From: a virus
DNA length: 28,960 nucleotides
Reading direction: 5' to 3' (one strand)
IMG/VR virus record: IMGVR_UViG_3300042884_001760
Span: 1 to 28,960 of that record
Positions within the stretch are counted from its first letter, which is position 1. Each line of letters starts with the position of its first letter. The translations under genes and the position numbers were made by a program. Below the pieces are notes generated by a model. That model was not told the origin of the DNA. It saw only the letters and a list, made by a program, of their open reading frames with translations, and ran no database searches. Below are positions 21,097 through 28,590 of this stretch, in pieces.

Positions 21097-23805
21097 TCAG
21101 AGAGCCGCCAGTGGAATCGCCACCGCCCGCGTGACCATGCCGGCACCGCAGAAGCGCACCGGCCCGCGGCGTTGGGCACCGGCCAGGCGCAGCAGCACCA
21201 CCGCCCAGCCATGCGCCCAGGCCGTATCCCGCAGGATCTGGGCGATCGGCTCGGCCGTGTTGCTCACCAGCAGATGGGCCGGCTCCAACCGCAATCCCTG
21301 CCGGGCCAGTGCTTGCGCAGCCAGCTCGGCGCTGATCTCCAGGTCATGGGCCTGGTGGGCGGCGAGCTCCACCAGCTCACCGATCGTGCGGGTGACGGTG
21401 CGATCGGGGCACTCCACCCGCAACGGGTGCTGCAGGATCGTCTGAATGCAGCGCTGCTCATCACTGAGCTCGGTGCTCTGGCTGTAGCTCTCCCAGTCGT
21501 GGCAGGCGATGCACTGCTCGGCCTCCTCCTGGGTGGGGACCACATCGCTAAGCAGCGACCAGGCCCCAGCCATCAAGGTGCCGTACTGATCCCCCAGGCG
21601 CTGGGAGTCGAAGTGCCGCGCCGCTGCCCGGGTGAACACCCCTTCCGCCTGGCGGATCATCGGGATCAGCCCCACGGTGCGGGCGATCAGCCGCCGGCCC
21701 AGCTCGCTGGAGATGTGGCGATCGAGGTCCCGATCCAGCGAGGCCCAGTGCATTTCACGCTCACCTTTGGGCAGCTCGGCGGGGTTGCGCAGGGTGAGTT
21801 GGGCAAAGCGGCTGCGGTCGGCACCCTGCTTGAGGGCAGTGGCGATCGAGCTGAGCAGGAACATCGAGCGCACCCGGTAGCGGCTCACCTCGCCGCTGGG
21901 GGAGCCCTTGAGCAGGGAGGCCCCGCTCTCGCTGCTGGCCACCCGTGCCAGCGACAGAATCCCCTGCATCCGCTGCTGATCCGGCCGCTCGTTGCTTTCG
22001 GCCTCGTCGAACACCACCGGCACGGCGTCGGAGCAGATCGACTGGCGCAGGGCGGCTTCTGTGGTCGAGCCGCTCACCAGCAGGGCGAAGTCCCCCAGCA
22101 AGGGGGTGATGTAGCGATCGAGGATTGCGCTCTTCCCCGAGCCCGCACCGCCCGTCAGCCAGACGTGGGGCCGCCAGCGCAGCGAACCGCAGATCGGGCT
22201 GAGCACCACCCAACCCACCAGCAAGGTGCCGGAGGCGGGCACATCCCAGTGGAAGCGATTGGCGATGCTCACGATCACCGCCGCCTCCTGCACCGAGAGG
22301 GGCTCCACATCGCCGGGCCCATCGAGCCGCGGCATGCGCTGGTAGACGTAGCGCGAGCGAAAGGGAGCGGTGATCAGGTGCTCCCCCTCGGGGGTGACGA
22401 GCCGATCGCCGAGATGCAGCAGCGGCCGGCCGTCGTCCCACCAGGCCCCGCGGCCGCGGATGCGATCGGGGGTGAACAGCCCGGCCGCGATCGAGCGCTC
22501 GTAGAGGTCACTGGCCACCGCCGACCAGTTCACGCCGGTGCGGCTCGGGTAGAGGGTTTCCCAGTGAGCCAGCGGCGCCAGGGCAATCAGGTGGGTAGCG
22601 GTGTGAGCAGAACGGGCCAGGCGCAGCACCTGCCCGGTGCGCCCCGATCGGTAGTAGCTGGCCTCGCCGTCGTAGCCGAGGCACTGGAATGGCGCCCCAC
22701 CGCCGGCACCTCCAGCAGGGGGCTCACCGGAAGCGGGCTCCTGCTCGTCAGCGGCTGACGCCCCTGCCAGTCTTGCGCCCTCTGCTGGCAGGGGCTGCAC
22801 CCACTGCTGCAGGTGCTCGGTCGCTTCCGCCGGGTTCCACTCGGCGTTGGCCAGATCCCAACCTTGCGGCAGCTCGGCCGGCGGTTCCACCAGCTGCACA
22901 CTGCAGCCCTGACCCCTCAACAGAGCAGCCAGCCGCGCCATGGCCTTGCGGCCGGGCGCGTCGGCATCGGGCCAGAGCGTCACCGACCGCCCCGCCAGCC
23001 CCAGTGGGGCCAGCGGCTGCCAGTCGGCCTTGGCGATGGCGTTGGTGCCGTTGGCCCAGCTGATCACCACGTGATCGGGGAACAGCTGGGCGGCTGCATC
23101 GGCCGTGCCTTCCCCCTCCACCACCAGCACCGGTGCCTCGTGGCGTTGGCTCAGGCCCGGCAGGCCGTAGAGCGGCCGGGGTGCAGGCCACTCGCAGGAG
23201 AAGGGATCACGGCGGCTGGGCCGGTGCCAGCCGCCATCGAGCCACACCCGATGCAGAAAGACCTTTCGCCCACTGCGGCCAGGGCAGAGGCGCTGGATCC
23301 AAAACAGCTGGAGACCAGCCGAATCGCGATAGCACCATTGGGCGATGGCGCCCTGGTCCAATGCCGGCGGCGCGGCATCGGACGGTGGCGTTTCAGGTTG
23401 GCGCCACGGCCGGCTGCCGTGGCCTGGAAGTCCAGTCGCGGCAGGTAGCTGGCCCGCGGAGCCGTTGCCGGTGCTCACTGGCTGGGGCCGATGCCGTCCA
23501 GTGCCGTCCGGCTCCAGGCCCAGGTAGCGCTTCACCTCCTCGCAGGCCTGGCTAAAGCTCCAGCGGCGCACCCGCATCAGCAGGTCCATCCCGGTTCCGC
23601 CTCCACCCAGGTGGTCCTTGCCGCCGCACTGGTTGCAGAACCAGGAGCCGTTGCCGTCCCGGTCGTCAAAGCGATACCGGTCCCGCCCCCCGCAGGCGGG
23701 GCAGGGCTGATGGCGGTTGCTGAGCTGCTCGGCGTGCAGCCCCCCAAGCCCCTCAAGGATGTCCCGCCAGCGGCCTGAGGCCGCCGTCATCACGTCGGTT
23801 GCCAT
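21097..23805 (-). CDS. P4-type primase-helicase
   Basis: A 902-residue replication protein. The ATG at 23805 follows a GGAG site; a GTG at 23817 is the alternative. Zinc finger: C35-x2-C38 and C57-x2-C60 (CPACGG, FCNQCGG). Toprim-like primase: VLVVEGEGTADA (E230) and VTLWPDADAPG (D280, D282) within about 225-310. A Pro/Gly/Ala linker lies at 340-375. The DUF927-like helicase part has Walker A TGGAGSGKSA (551-560), Walker B VVFDEAE (597-603) and a sensor-like MFLLSSIATALKQGADRSRF. It would prime and unwind the phage replication fork. It follows the RHH gene closely. Length is typical for fused phage primase-helicases. Confidence 0.9.
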   Translation of the reverse strand: MATDVMTAASGRWRDILEGLGGLHAEQLSNRHQPCPACGGRDRYRFDDRDGNGSWFCNQCGGKDHLGGGGTGMDLLMRVRRWSFSQACEEVKRYLGLEPDGTGRHRPQPVSTGNGSAGQLPAATGLPGHGSRPWRQPETPPSDAAPPALDQGAIAQWCYRDSAGLQLFWIQRLCPGRSGRKVFLHRVWLDGGWHRPSRRDPFSCEWPAPRPLYGLPGLSQRHEAPVLVVEGEGTADAAAQLFPDHVVISWANGTNAIAKADWQPLAPLGLAGRSVTLWPDADAPGRKAMARLAALLRGQGCSVQLVEPPAELPQGWDLANAEWNPAEATEHLQQWVQPLPAEGARLAGASAADEQEPASGEPPAGGAGGGAPFQCLGYDGEASYYRSGRTGQVLRLARSAHTATHLIALAPLAHWETLYPSRTGVNWSAVASDLYERSIAAGLFTPDRIRGRGAWWDDGRPLLHLGDRLVTPEGEHLITAPFRSRYVYQRMPRLDGPGDVEPLSVQEAAVIVSIANRFHWDVPASGTLLVGWVVLSPICGSLRWRPHVWLTGGAGSGKSAILDRYITPLLGDFALLVSGSTTEAALRQSICSDAVPVVFDEAESNERPDQQRMQGILSLARVASSESGASLLKGSPSGEVSRYRVRSMFLLSSIATALKQGADRSRFAQLTLRNPAELPKGEREMHWASLDRDLDRHISSELGRRLIARTVGLIPMIRQAEGVFTRAAARHFDSQRLGDQYGTLMAGAWSLLSDVVPTQEEAEQCIACHDWESYSQSTELSDEQRCIQTILQHPLRVECPDRTVTRTIGELVELAAHQAHDLEISAELAAQALARQGLRLEPAHLLVSNTAEPIAQILRDTAWAHGWAVVLLRLAGAQRRGPVRFCGAGMVTRAVAIPLAAL

Positions 23806-23820
23806 GGGTGTCTCCACGGC

Positions 23821-24015
23821 TCAACGACGTTCAGCGGATGTCGCCAAAACGGGCCCTGGCATGGCCATGCCAGTCCGTTCTGCCTCGATCACGGCATCGA
23901 TCACCTGGCGCAGCACCGCCGAGCGACTGAGGGCGCCGTGGGAGCGGCGCTGATCAAGCCAAGCCAGCTGCGCCTCGGTGATGGAGACGCTCAGGGGCGG
24001 CGCGAAGGAAGCCAT
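23821..24015 (-). CDS. Small ribbon-helix-helix regulator
   Basis: A 64-residue protein starting at the ATG at 24015 (MASFAPPLSVSITEAQLAWL). PLSVSITEAQLAWLDQRRSH, then GALSRSAVLRQVIDAVIEAE, matches the beta-strand, helix, SRSxVLRxxI helix of ribbon-helix-helix repressors. It is the first gene of the leftward primase operon and faces the rightward helicase gene across a 97-bp gap that contains a 6-bp inverted repeat. It is therefore a natural candidate to regulate both early operons. The C-terminal 15 residues are unlikely to be folded. Confidence 0.75.
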   Translation of the reverse strand: MASFAPPLSVSITEAQLAWLDQRRSHGALSRSAVLRQVIDAVIEAERTGMAMPGPVLATSAERR

Positions 24016-24077
24016 GGATGCCTGAAGTTCTGAGCACAGCCTAAGCGTACCCGGCAAGGCTTGATAAGTTGAACATT

Positions 24078-24097
24078 GCTGAGACCATCTGCTCAGC
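24078..24097. promoter_or_regulatory. Inverted repeat in the divergent early region
   Basis: GCTGAG-ACCATCTG-CTCAGC, a perfect 6-bp inverted repeat 16 bp before the helicase ATG, in the gap between the divergent RHH and helicase genes. A TTGATA at 24061 could be a -35 element. The site may be an operator for the RHH protein. Confidence 0.35.
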
Positions 24098-24112
24098 GCA
24101 AAGCCTGTCGTC

Positions 24113-25552
24113 ATGCCCATGGCCCCGATCGTCCTGCGCGACTACCAGCAGCAGTTGCTGGCCGACCTCCGCGCAGCCCTCAAAGTCCACCGGCGGGTCT
24201 GCGCCGTCATGCCCACCGGTGCGGGCAAGGGCCAGACCATCGGCGCCATCGTCCAGAGCGCGGCCGGCAAGGGCCGGCGGGTGCTGGTGCTCGCCCACCG
24301 AGCCGAGCTGATCGACCAGCTCACGGGCACCGTTCGGGCGTGGGGACTGGAGCCCGACGTGATCGCCCCTGGCCGCGCGCTGCAGGGCCGGCAGGTGGCC
24401 GTGGGCTCGGTGCAGACCGTCGCCCGGCGGCTGGGGCAGTTGTCAGCGCCGGATCTGATCATTCAGGACGAGGCCCACCACCTGGTGGCCGGCAACGTCT
24501 GGGGCCGGATCATCGAGGCCTGGCCAGGCGCCCATCTGATCGGCAAGACCGCCACCCCAGAACGCCTCGACGGGAAGGGACTGGGCGTGGTGGCCGGCGG
24601 CTACTTCGAGGCCCTGGTGCTGGGGCCCTCAGCGGCCTGGCTGGTGGAGCAGGGCTGGCTGGCAAAACCCCGAGTCTTCTCCTGGCCAGGAGCCAGGAAC
24701 AGCAAGCTCCGTCGCCGCATGGGCGAGTACGACCTGGAGCAGGCGGCACGCGCCTTCGGGGACCGGGCCGCCATTGGTGATGCGGTGTCGCACTACCGAC
24801 GCCGACTGCACCCGGGTACGGCGATCTGCTTCTGCTGCACGATCGAGCATGCCGAGCAGATGGCCGGCGCCTTCCGCGCTGCGGGAATCCGGGCCGCGTC
24901 GGTGAGCGGCGGCACCCCTGCCGAGAAACGCAAACGCCTCATCGCCGGGCTCGGCACCGGAGAAGTGGAGGTGCTCACCAGCTGCATGATCATTTCCGAG
25001 GGCACTGACATCCCCTCAGTCGGCGGCGCGATCCTGATGCGTCCCACCGCCAGCCTCTCGCTCTACCTGCAGATGGTCGGACGGGCTCTACGTCCCGCGC
25101 CGGGTAAGCAGGAAGCAGTGATCCTCGATCACGTCGGCAACGCCCATCGCCACGGCCTGCCCACCGATGAGCGCGAATGGAACCTGGCCGGCCGGCGCCA
25201 GCGGGAGGGCGTCTCGATTCCGATCAAGGACTGCCCGGTCTGCTTCTGCAGCTGCCCCAGCGCCGCGGAGGTGTGCACGGACTGCGGCCACCTGTTCCTG
25301 GCGGAGGAACGCGATGAGCAGCGCCGCGGGATCCAGCAACTCGACGGCGAGCTGGTTGAAGTCACGGGCGCGGCCCGTCACCGGCCCAAACCCACCCAGC
25401 AGCAGAGCCCCCGGCGCACGCACCCTGCAGCTGGCTGCCGCACCTTCGAGCAGCTGCTGGAGCGCGAGCAGGAGCGCGGCTACAAGCCCGGCTGGGCCAG
25501 GCATGTGTGGGCTGCAAGGCAGCACAACAAGCCAACTGGCAGTACGCTTTGA
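24113..25552 (+). CDS. SF2 DEAH-type helicase
   Basis: A 479-residue helicase. Q-like start VLRDYQQQLLADL; motif I MPTGAGKGQT (33-42); motif Ia VLVLAHRAELIDQL; motif II QDEAHH (118-123); motif III GKTATPER (144-151); motif V SEGTDIPSV (295-303); motif VI QMVGRALRP (320-328). A zinc-binding CPVC...CTDCG (C374, C377, C388, C391) follows, then a basic, probably flexible tail. Phage proteins of this type remodel DNA during replication or recombination. It starts the rightward early operon. Its last codons overlap the operator of the YefM-YoeB genes. An ATG at 24119 is an alternative start. Confidence 0.9.
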   Translation: MPMAPIVLRDYQQQLLADLRAALKVHRRVCAVMPTGAGKGQTIGAIVQSAAGKGRRVLVLAHRAELIDQLTGTVRAWGLEPDVIAPGRALQGRQVAVGSVQTVARRLGQLSAPDLIIQDEAHHLVAGNVWGRIIEAWPGAHLIGKTATPERLDGKGLGVVAGGYFEALVLGPSAAWLVEQGWLAKPRVFSWPGARNSKLRRRMGEYDLEQAARAFGDRAAIGDAVSHYRRRLHPGTAICFCCTIEHAEQMAGAFRAAGIRAASVSGGTPAEKRKRLIAGLGTGEVEVLTSCMIISEGTDIPSVGGAILMRPTASLSLYLQMVGRALRPAPGKQEAVILDHVGNAHRHGLPTDEREWNLAGRRQREGVSIPIKDCPVCFCSCPSAAEVCTDCGHLFLAEERDEQRRGIQQLDGELVEVTGAARHRPKPTQQQSPRRTHPAAGCRTFEQLLEREQERGYKPGWARHVWAARQHNKPTGSTL

Positions 25553-25557
25553 CGTAC
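25542..25557 (+). promoter_or_regulatory. Putative YefM-YoeB operator
   Basis: Two GTAC cores (25542-25545 and 25554-25557) form the inverted arrangement GTACG...CGTAC with centres 12 bp apart, 16 bp before the yefM start. From memory, the E. coli yefM-yoeB operator has TGTACA-core palindromes with the same centre spacing. Here the cores are AGTACG and CGTACG. Confidence 0.5.
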
Positions 25558-25573
25558 GGGTGAGGGCCATGTC

Positions 25574-25816
25574 ATGACCACCGTGTCCGCCACAGAAGCC
25601 CGCAAGCGGCTCTATGCCCTGATCGACGAGGTGGGGCAGTCCCACGAGCCGGTGCAGATCACCGGCAAGCGGAGCAACGCCGTGCTGCTGTCCGAGGACG
25701 ACTGGCGCGCCATCCAGGAGACGCTCCACCTGGTCTCGATCCCCGGCATGCGTGAGTCGATCCTTGAAGGCATGGCCACTGAGGTGAGCGAACTGAGCAG
25801 CGAACCGGGCTGGTGA
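25574..25816 (+). CDS. yefM: YefM/Phd-family antitoxin
   Basis: An 80-residue antitoxin. TVSATEARKRLYALIDEV followed by EPVQITGKRSNAVLLSEDDW and AIQETLHLVSIPGMRESILE is the Phd/YefM fold: an N-terminal DNA-binding and dimerisation part and a C-terminal toxin-binding tail. It neutralises the toxin encoded next and, with it, represses the operon by conditional cooperativity, as known for the family. The stop overlaps the toxin start. The palindromic site just upstream fits autoregulation. Confidence 0.9.
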   Translation: MTTVSATEARKRLYALIDEVGQSHEPVQITGKRSNAVLLSEDDWRAIQETLHLVSIPGMRESILEGMATEVSELSSEPGW

Positions 25817-26082
25817 GCTGGACGGTCCTCTTCACCAGGCAGGCCCAGAAGGACGCTCGCAAACTCGCTTCCGCATCCCCTGCTCTCAAGCAGAAGGCTC
25901 AGGCCCTGCTGGACATCCTGGCCGTCGACCCTTATCAGCAGCCACCTCCCTACGAGGCCCTGGTCGGCGATCTGCGAGGGGCCTGCTCAAGGCGCATCAA
26001 CATCCAGCACCGCCTCGTGTACCAGGTGCTGGAGGAGGAGCAGATCGTGAAGGTGCTGCGTCTCTGGAGCCACTACGAGTAG
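25813..26082 (+). CDS. yoeB: YoeB/Txe-family mRNA interferase toxin
   Basis: An 89-residue toxin starting at GTG 25813, overlapping the antitoxin stop by four bases. The family cleaves mRNA at the ribosomal A site. Key positions are kept: E48 in YEALVGDLRGACSRRI, R60/R61, H66 in HRLVYQV, and the terminal H87-Y88 (SHYE) matching the His-Tyr pair of E. coli YoeB. The toxin therefore looks active. In a prophage the pair would stabilise the element or limit infection by other phages, which is inference. Confidence 0.9.
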   Translation: MSWTVLFTRQAQKDARKLASASPALKQKAQALLDILAVDPYQQPPPYEALVGDLRGACSRRINIQHRLVYQVLEEEQIVKVLRLWSHYE

Positions 26083-26103
26083 CCCCGCTCGGCAACAGGA
26101 GGC

Positions 26104-26481
26104 ATGGCCTCCTCCCTGTGCGAACACGAGATCCAGCAGCGCATCCGCCTGGCCTGCGGCCGCGGGCCGGTGCGGCTCTGGCGCAACAACACCGGCGCCC
26201 TGGTCGACCAGCAGGGGCGGTTCGTGCGCTTTGGGCTGTGCAAGGGCAGCAGCGACCTGATCGGGCTGCGCTCGCTGGAGATCACGCCCGAGCTGGTCGG
26301 CCAGCGGCTCGCCCAGTTCGTTGCCCTGGAGGTCAAGACCGCCAGTGGAGTCGTCAGCCCTGAGCAGCGCGCGTTCCTGCGGTTCGTGCAGGAGTTCGGT
26401 GGCGTAGCAGCGGTCTGCCGCTCCGTGGAGGAGGCCGAGCAGCTGCTTGGCACCCCGAGGCAAGGGCTGCTGGGACACTGA
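26104..26481 (+). CDS. VRR-NUC domain endonuclease
   Basis: A 125-residue stand-alone VRR-NUC nuclease. VRLWRNNTGALVDQQGRFVR is followed by FGLCKGSSDLIG (D51), FVALEVKTASG (E76, K78) and SPEQRAFLRFVQEFGGVAAV (Q88). These give the N-x-G, GxSD, ExK and Q motifs of the PD-(D/E)XK-type VRR-NUC fold. Small phage members act as structure-specific nucleases in replication or recombination. It lies 21 nt after the toxin and its stop overlaps the next small gene (TGATG), so it is part of the rightward operon. Confidence 0.85.
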   Translation: MASSLCEHEIQQRIRLACGRGPVRLWRNNTGALVDQQGRFVRFGLCKGSSDLIGLRSLEITPELVGQRLAQFVALEVKTASGVVSPEQRAFLRFVQEFGGVAAVCRSVEEAEQLLGTPRQGLLGH

Positions 26482-26645
26482 TGGATCCGGCAGAACTGCA
26501 GCAGCGGCTGAGGCGTCTCGCACAGGCCCACCCAGACGAGCACCCCTACACCCTTGCTCTGAGATTGCAGGCAGAGACAGGGAAGGTGATGACTGGGCAG
26601 CTTGCCAAGCAGATCCTGCAGAGGCTCGGACAGGATCGGGCCTGA
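26481..26645 (+). CDS. Small hypothetical protein (54 aa)
   Basis: The ATG at 26481 overlaps the VRR-NUC stop. The 54-residue product (MDPAELQQRLRRLAQAHPDE, then TLALRLQAETGKVMTGQLAK, ending QILQRLGQDRA) is helical and basic, with a rhythm suggesting a small DNA- or RNA-binding bundle. No family was recognised. Start overlap and phage-like codon use support a real gene despite its length. Confidence 0.55.
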   Translation: MDPAELQQRLRRLAQAHPDEHPYTLALRLQAETGKVMTGQLAKQILQRLGQDRA

Positions 26646-26692
26646 TATGCCAGGACGTGTCAGGAAGTGACTAGGAGTGCCAAGCTTGCCGT

Positions 26693-27445
26693 ATGGTTCG
26701 GGAAATCCCATTCAGGATCCTGAACGTGGCCATCACCTACGCGGAGCTGCTTGAGCGCCAGGAGGAGAACCGCACAGCGTTCGGTCGGATGCTGCTGAAC
26801 TGGCGAAGAACCAACGGCTGGACCCAGTACACCGCCTGCAGCTGGGCGGAAGAAGCGGGCTTTGAGGCAATCAGCTACGGCAACCTCTCGGTGATCGAGC
26901 AGGGCAAGGCCGGCGAGCTGCGCCAGAAGGCCTTCTGGCAGCTGGGCGAGCTGAACCGCCGCATCGCCGAGAAGGACTGGGGCCCAGTCAAGAGCCAGGC
27001 GATCAAGGAGAAGCTCGAGAACGCCATCCCGCTGGGAGACGACGAATCCCCGGCTTGGACGCCCCTGGAGCTCTGGGCCTGCTACTGCGGTCTGAGGGAG
27101 GTGCCGGCAGCGTTCCGCACCACGCCCGCACCGACAGTTGGTCAGCGCAAAGCGACGGAGCTCTCGGCCAAGTGGCGCAATCAGATGCGCCGGGTCGTCG
27201 ACGAATGCGGCCTCGAACCAAGCGACGCCCTCAGCTCCCTGGCGGTTGAGGCGAGCGAAGAGCATCGCAAGCGCTTCTTTGCCGTCCTCACGGGCTTCGG
27301 TGACTACAAGCCGGAGGAGCTGGCCCCACTGTGGGTCGAGAGCGACCTTTACCTGCCCAAGCGCTGGCTGGACCAGTGGGAGGCGGCCAACAGGACAGAC
27401 ATCAAGCCCAACGGCCGCAGAGGCAAGAAGCCAGTCAAAGCCTGA
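26693..27445 (+). CDS. Putative XRE-like helix-turn-helix protein
   Basis: A 250-residue protein. Residues about 28-75 (AFGRMLLNWRRTNGWTQYTA through GNLSVIEQGKAGELRQKAFW) resemble a Cro/C1-type HTH: a helix ending in NGWTQ, a recognition-like segment, and SVIEQGKA at the place of the SrxExG motif. An insertion (CSWAEEAGFEAISY) lengthens the loop compared with standard XRE domains. The rest (about 80-250) is helical, ends in a basic RRGKKPVK and has no recognised domain. It may be a regulator of the early operon or a replication initiator. It starts 47 nt after the previous gene. The identification is tentative. Confidence 0.55.
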   Translation: MVREIPFRILNVAITYAELLERQEENRTAFGRMLLNWRRTNGWTQYTACSWAEEAGFEAISYGNLSVIEQGKAGELRQKAFWQLGELNRRIAEKDWGPVKSQAIKEKLENAIPLGDDESPAWTPLELWACYCGLREVPAAFRTTPAPTVGQRKATELSAKWRNQMRRVVDECGLEPSDALSSLAVEASEEHRKRFFAVLTGFGDYKPEELAPLWVESDLYLPKRWLDQWEAANRTDIKPNGRRGKKPVKA

Positions 27446-27484
27446 TGGCTAGGAATTAACAGCCGCTGCGAGTGCGGCTATCAG
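27446..27484 (+). promoter_or_regulatory. 39-bp duplicated intergenic element, copy B
   Basis: It begins directly after the HTH gene stop with TGGCTAGGAATTAACAGCC and ends TGCGGCTATCAG. It matches copy A (20068-20106, minus strand) at 33 of 39 positions. Here AGCCGC-TGCGAGT-GCGGCT forms a perfect 6-bp hairpin. GTGCGG, 17 nt, TAATTT would be a promoter for the following operon. Confidence 0.5.
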
Positions 27485-27535
27485 AGAACAGTGCTAATTT
27501 TCGGGTCAGCGGGCAACCGCCCGATTCGATCCGTC

Positions 27536-28348
27536 ATGGCTCCTCCCCCCAGGCCTCAGGAGGCCGGCACTGCGGCGCCCGGCTCCGCTGATGCGACAAG
27601 CATCCCGGCTTCCGAAGCGCTGCCGGCCGTCCCGGCCCACGCCACCCCAGAGCAACAGCTCACCCATACCCTGGCCAGCTTCCAGGCCGAGGCGTCCACC
27701 ATCACCGCCGCCGATCTGGCGGAAGTGGTTCACGCTGCACGCCCCGCGTTCCGCCGCGGGATCAGCTGGTCCGCCCACCTGCGCGAGCAGCAAGGGCGCT
27801 CCAGGCTGCAGGTCACGGTGATGCACGTCGCCGGGGCCGAGCTCTGCAGCGAGTACTGGGCCGATGAGGCCAGCGACCTGGCCGAAACGACCGGCCTGAT
27901 GCTGGCGATGCTGCTGGGCATTCCTGTGTCTGCACAAGCTCGGGCTGTACAGCCCTGTGCTGCTGCAGAAGATCAGGCTGCCGACAAGTCTGACGTGGTC
28001 GCTCCGCAGAAGACTTGCCCCGATCAGCAAGCCGACGATCCGTCTCCACAGGATCCAGTCCCACTGGCTGACTCCACGGATGACGGCACTTCTGCAGACG
28101 CTGATCCAGCCCTGGCCCCGCTCTCCCATGAGGAGGTCGGCGAGGTCCACCGCCGCGTCCTCGAACTGCCCCAGGCGACACGTCAGGAGCTGACCAAAGC
28201 CTTCCGCGAGCACTTCCAGGTGCCGCGCAACGCCCGCTCCATCGGTGATCGCATCACCCAGCGGCAGCACAGCTTGTTCATCGAGCTCTTCCTCGAAGAA
28301 GCGCAGGGCCAGGTGCAGGCGGAAGCTCCTGTGGAACCAGGCCCATGA
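27536..28348 (+). CDS. Putative recombination protein (weakly ERF-like)
   Basis: A 270-residue protein from the ATG at 27536; an upstream ATG at 27491 lies close to the repeated element and is less likely. Residues about 40-135 look folded: LASFQAEASTITAADLAEVV, FRRGISWSAHLREQQGRSRL, QVTVMHVAGAELCSEYW, then DLAETTGLMLAMLLGIP. The order 'W...L, vtv.H.aGe, a....g.....LLGi' recalls ERF-type single-strand annealing proteins, but the match is weak. Residues 140-200 are low complexity. The C-terminus (ELPQATRQELTKAFREHFQV, SIGDRITQRQHSLFIELFLE) is helical. Its neighbour encodes a ssDNA-binding protein, which fits a recombination role. Confidence 0.45.
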   Translation: MAPPPRPQEAGTAAPGSADATSIPASEALPAVPAHATPEQQLTHTLASFQAEASTITAADLAEVVHAARPAFRRGISWSAHLREQQGRSRLQVTVMHVAGAELCSEYWADEASDLAETTGLMLAMLLGIPVSAQARAVQPCAAAEDQAADKSDVVAPQKTCPDQQADDPSPQDPVPLADSTDDGTSADADPALAPLSHEEVGEVHRRVLELPQATRQELTKAFREHFQVPRNARSIGDRITQRQHSLFIELFLEEAQGQVQAEAPVEPGP

Positions 28349-28590
28349 GCGAGAGCCATCGCCCCCGGCCGCCACGCCGCTACGGCGAGCAACCCCGTTC
28401 TCAGGCTGGTCGCCATTTCATCCAGACCCAGGTGCGCACCGATGTGTACCTGCGGCTCCGCGAGGTGATGGAGACCCACAACCTCTCCGCCAGCGGAGCG
28501 GTGCATCACCTGCTGCGCGAGCGCTTTGGCTTGCCGCCCCTGCCCCCGTTCGATCAACACCCGATTTCCACCGATTCATCCGATGGCTAA
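28345..28590 (+). CDS. Small RHH-like protein
   Basis: An 81-residue protein overlapping the previous stop by four bases (ATGA). HFIQTQVRTDVYLRLREVME followed by THNLSASGAVHHLLRERFGL resembles a ribbon-helix-helix pattern (strand, helix, N-L-S-x-S turn, helix). The N-terminal 22 residues are basic and the last 15 are probably disordered. Its stop overlaps the next gene, so all three genes are co-translated. Likely DNA-binding; target unknown. Confidence 0.6.
   Translation: MSESHRPRPPRRYGEQPRSQAGRHFIQTQVRTDVYLRLREVMETHNLSASGAVHHLLRERFGLPPLPPFDQHPISTDSSDG

Noticed and set aside
21172-22758. Long rightward open frame opposite the primase-helicase gene
   Set aside because: It is a GC-driven shadow of a gene with clear Toprim and Walker motifs; its translation has no recognisable domain.
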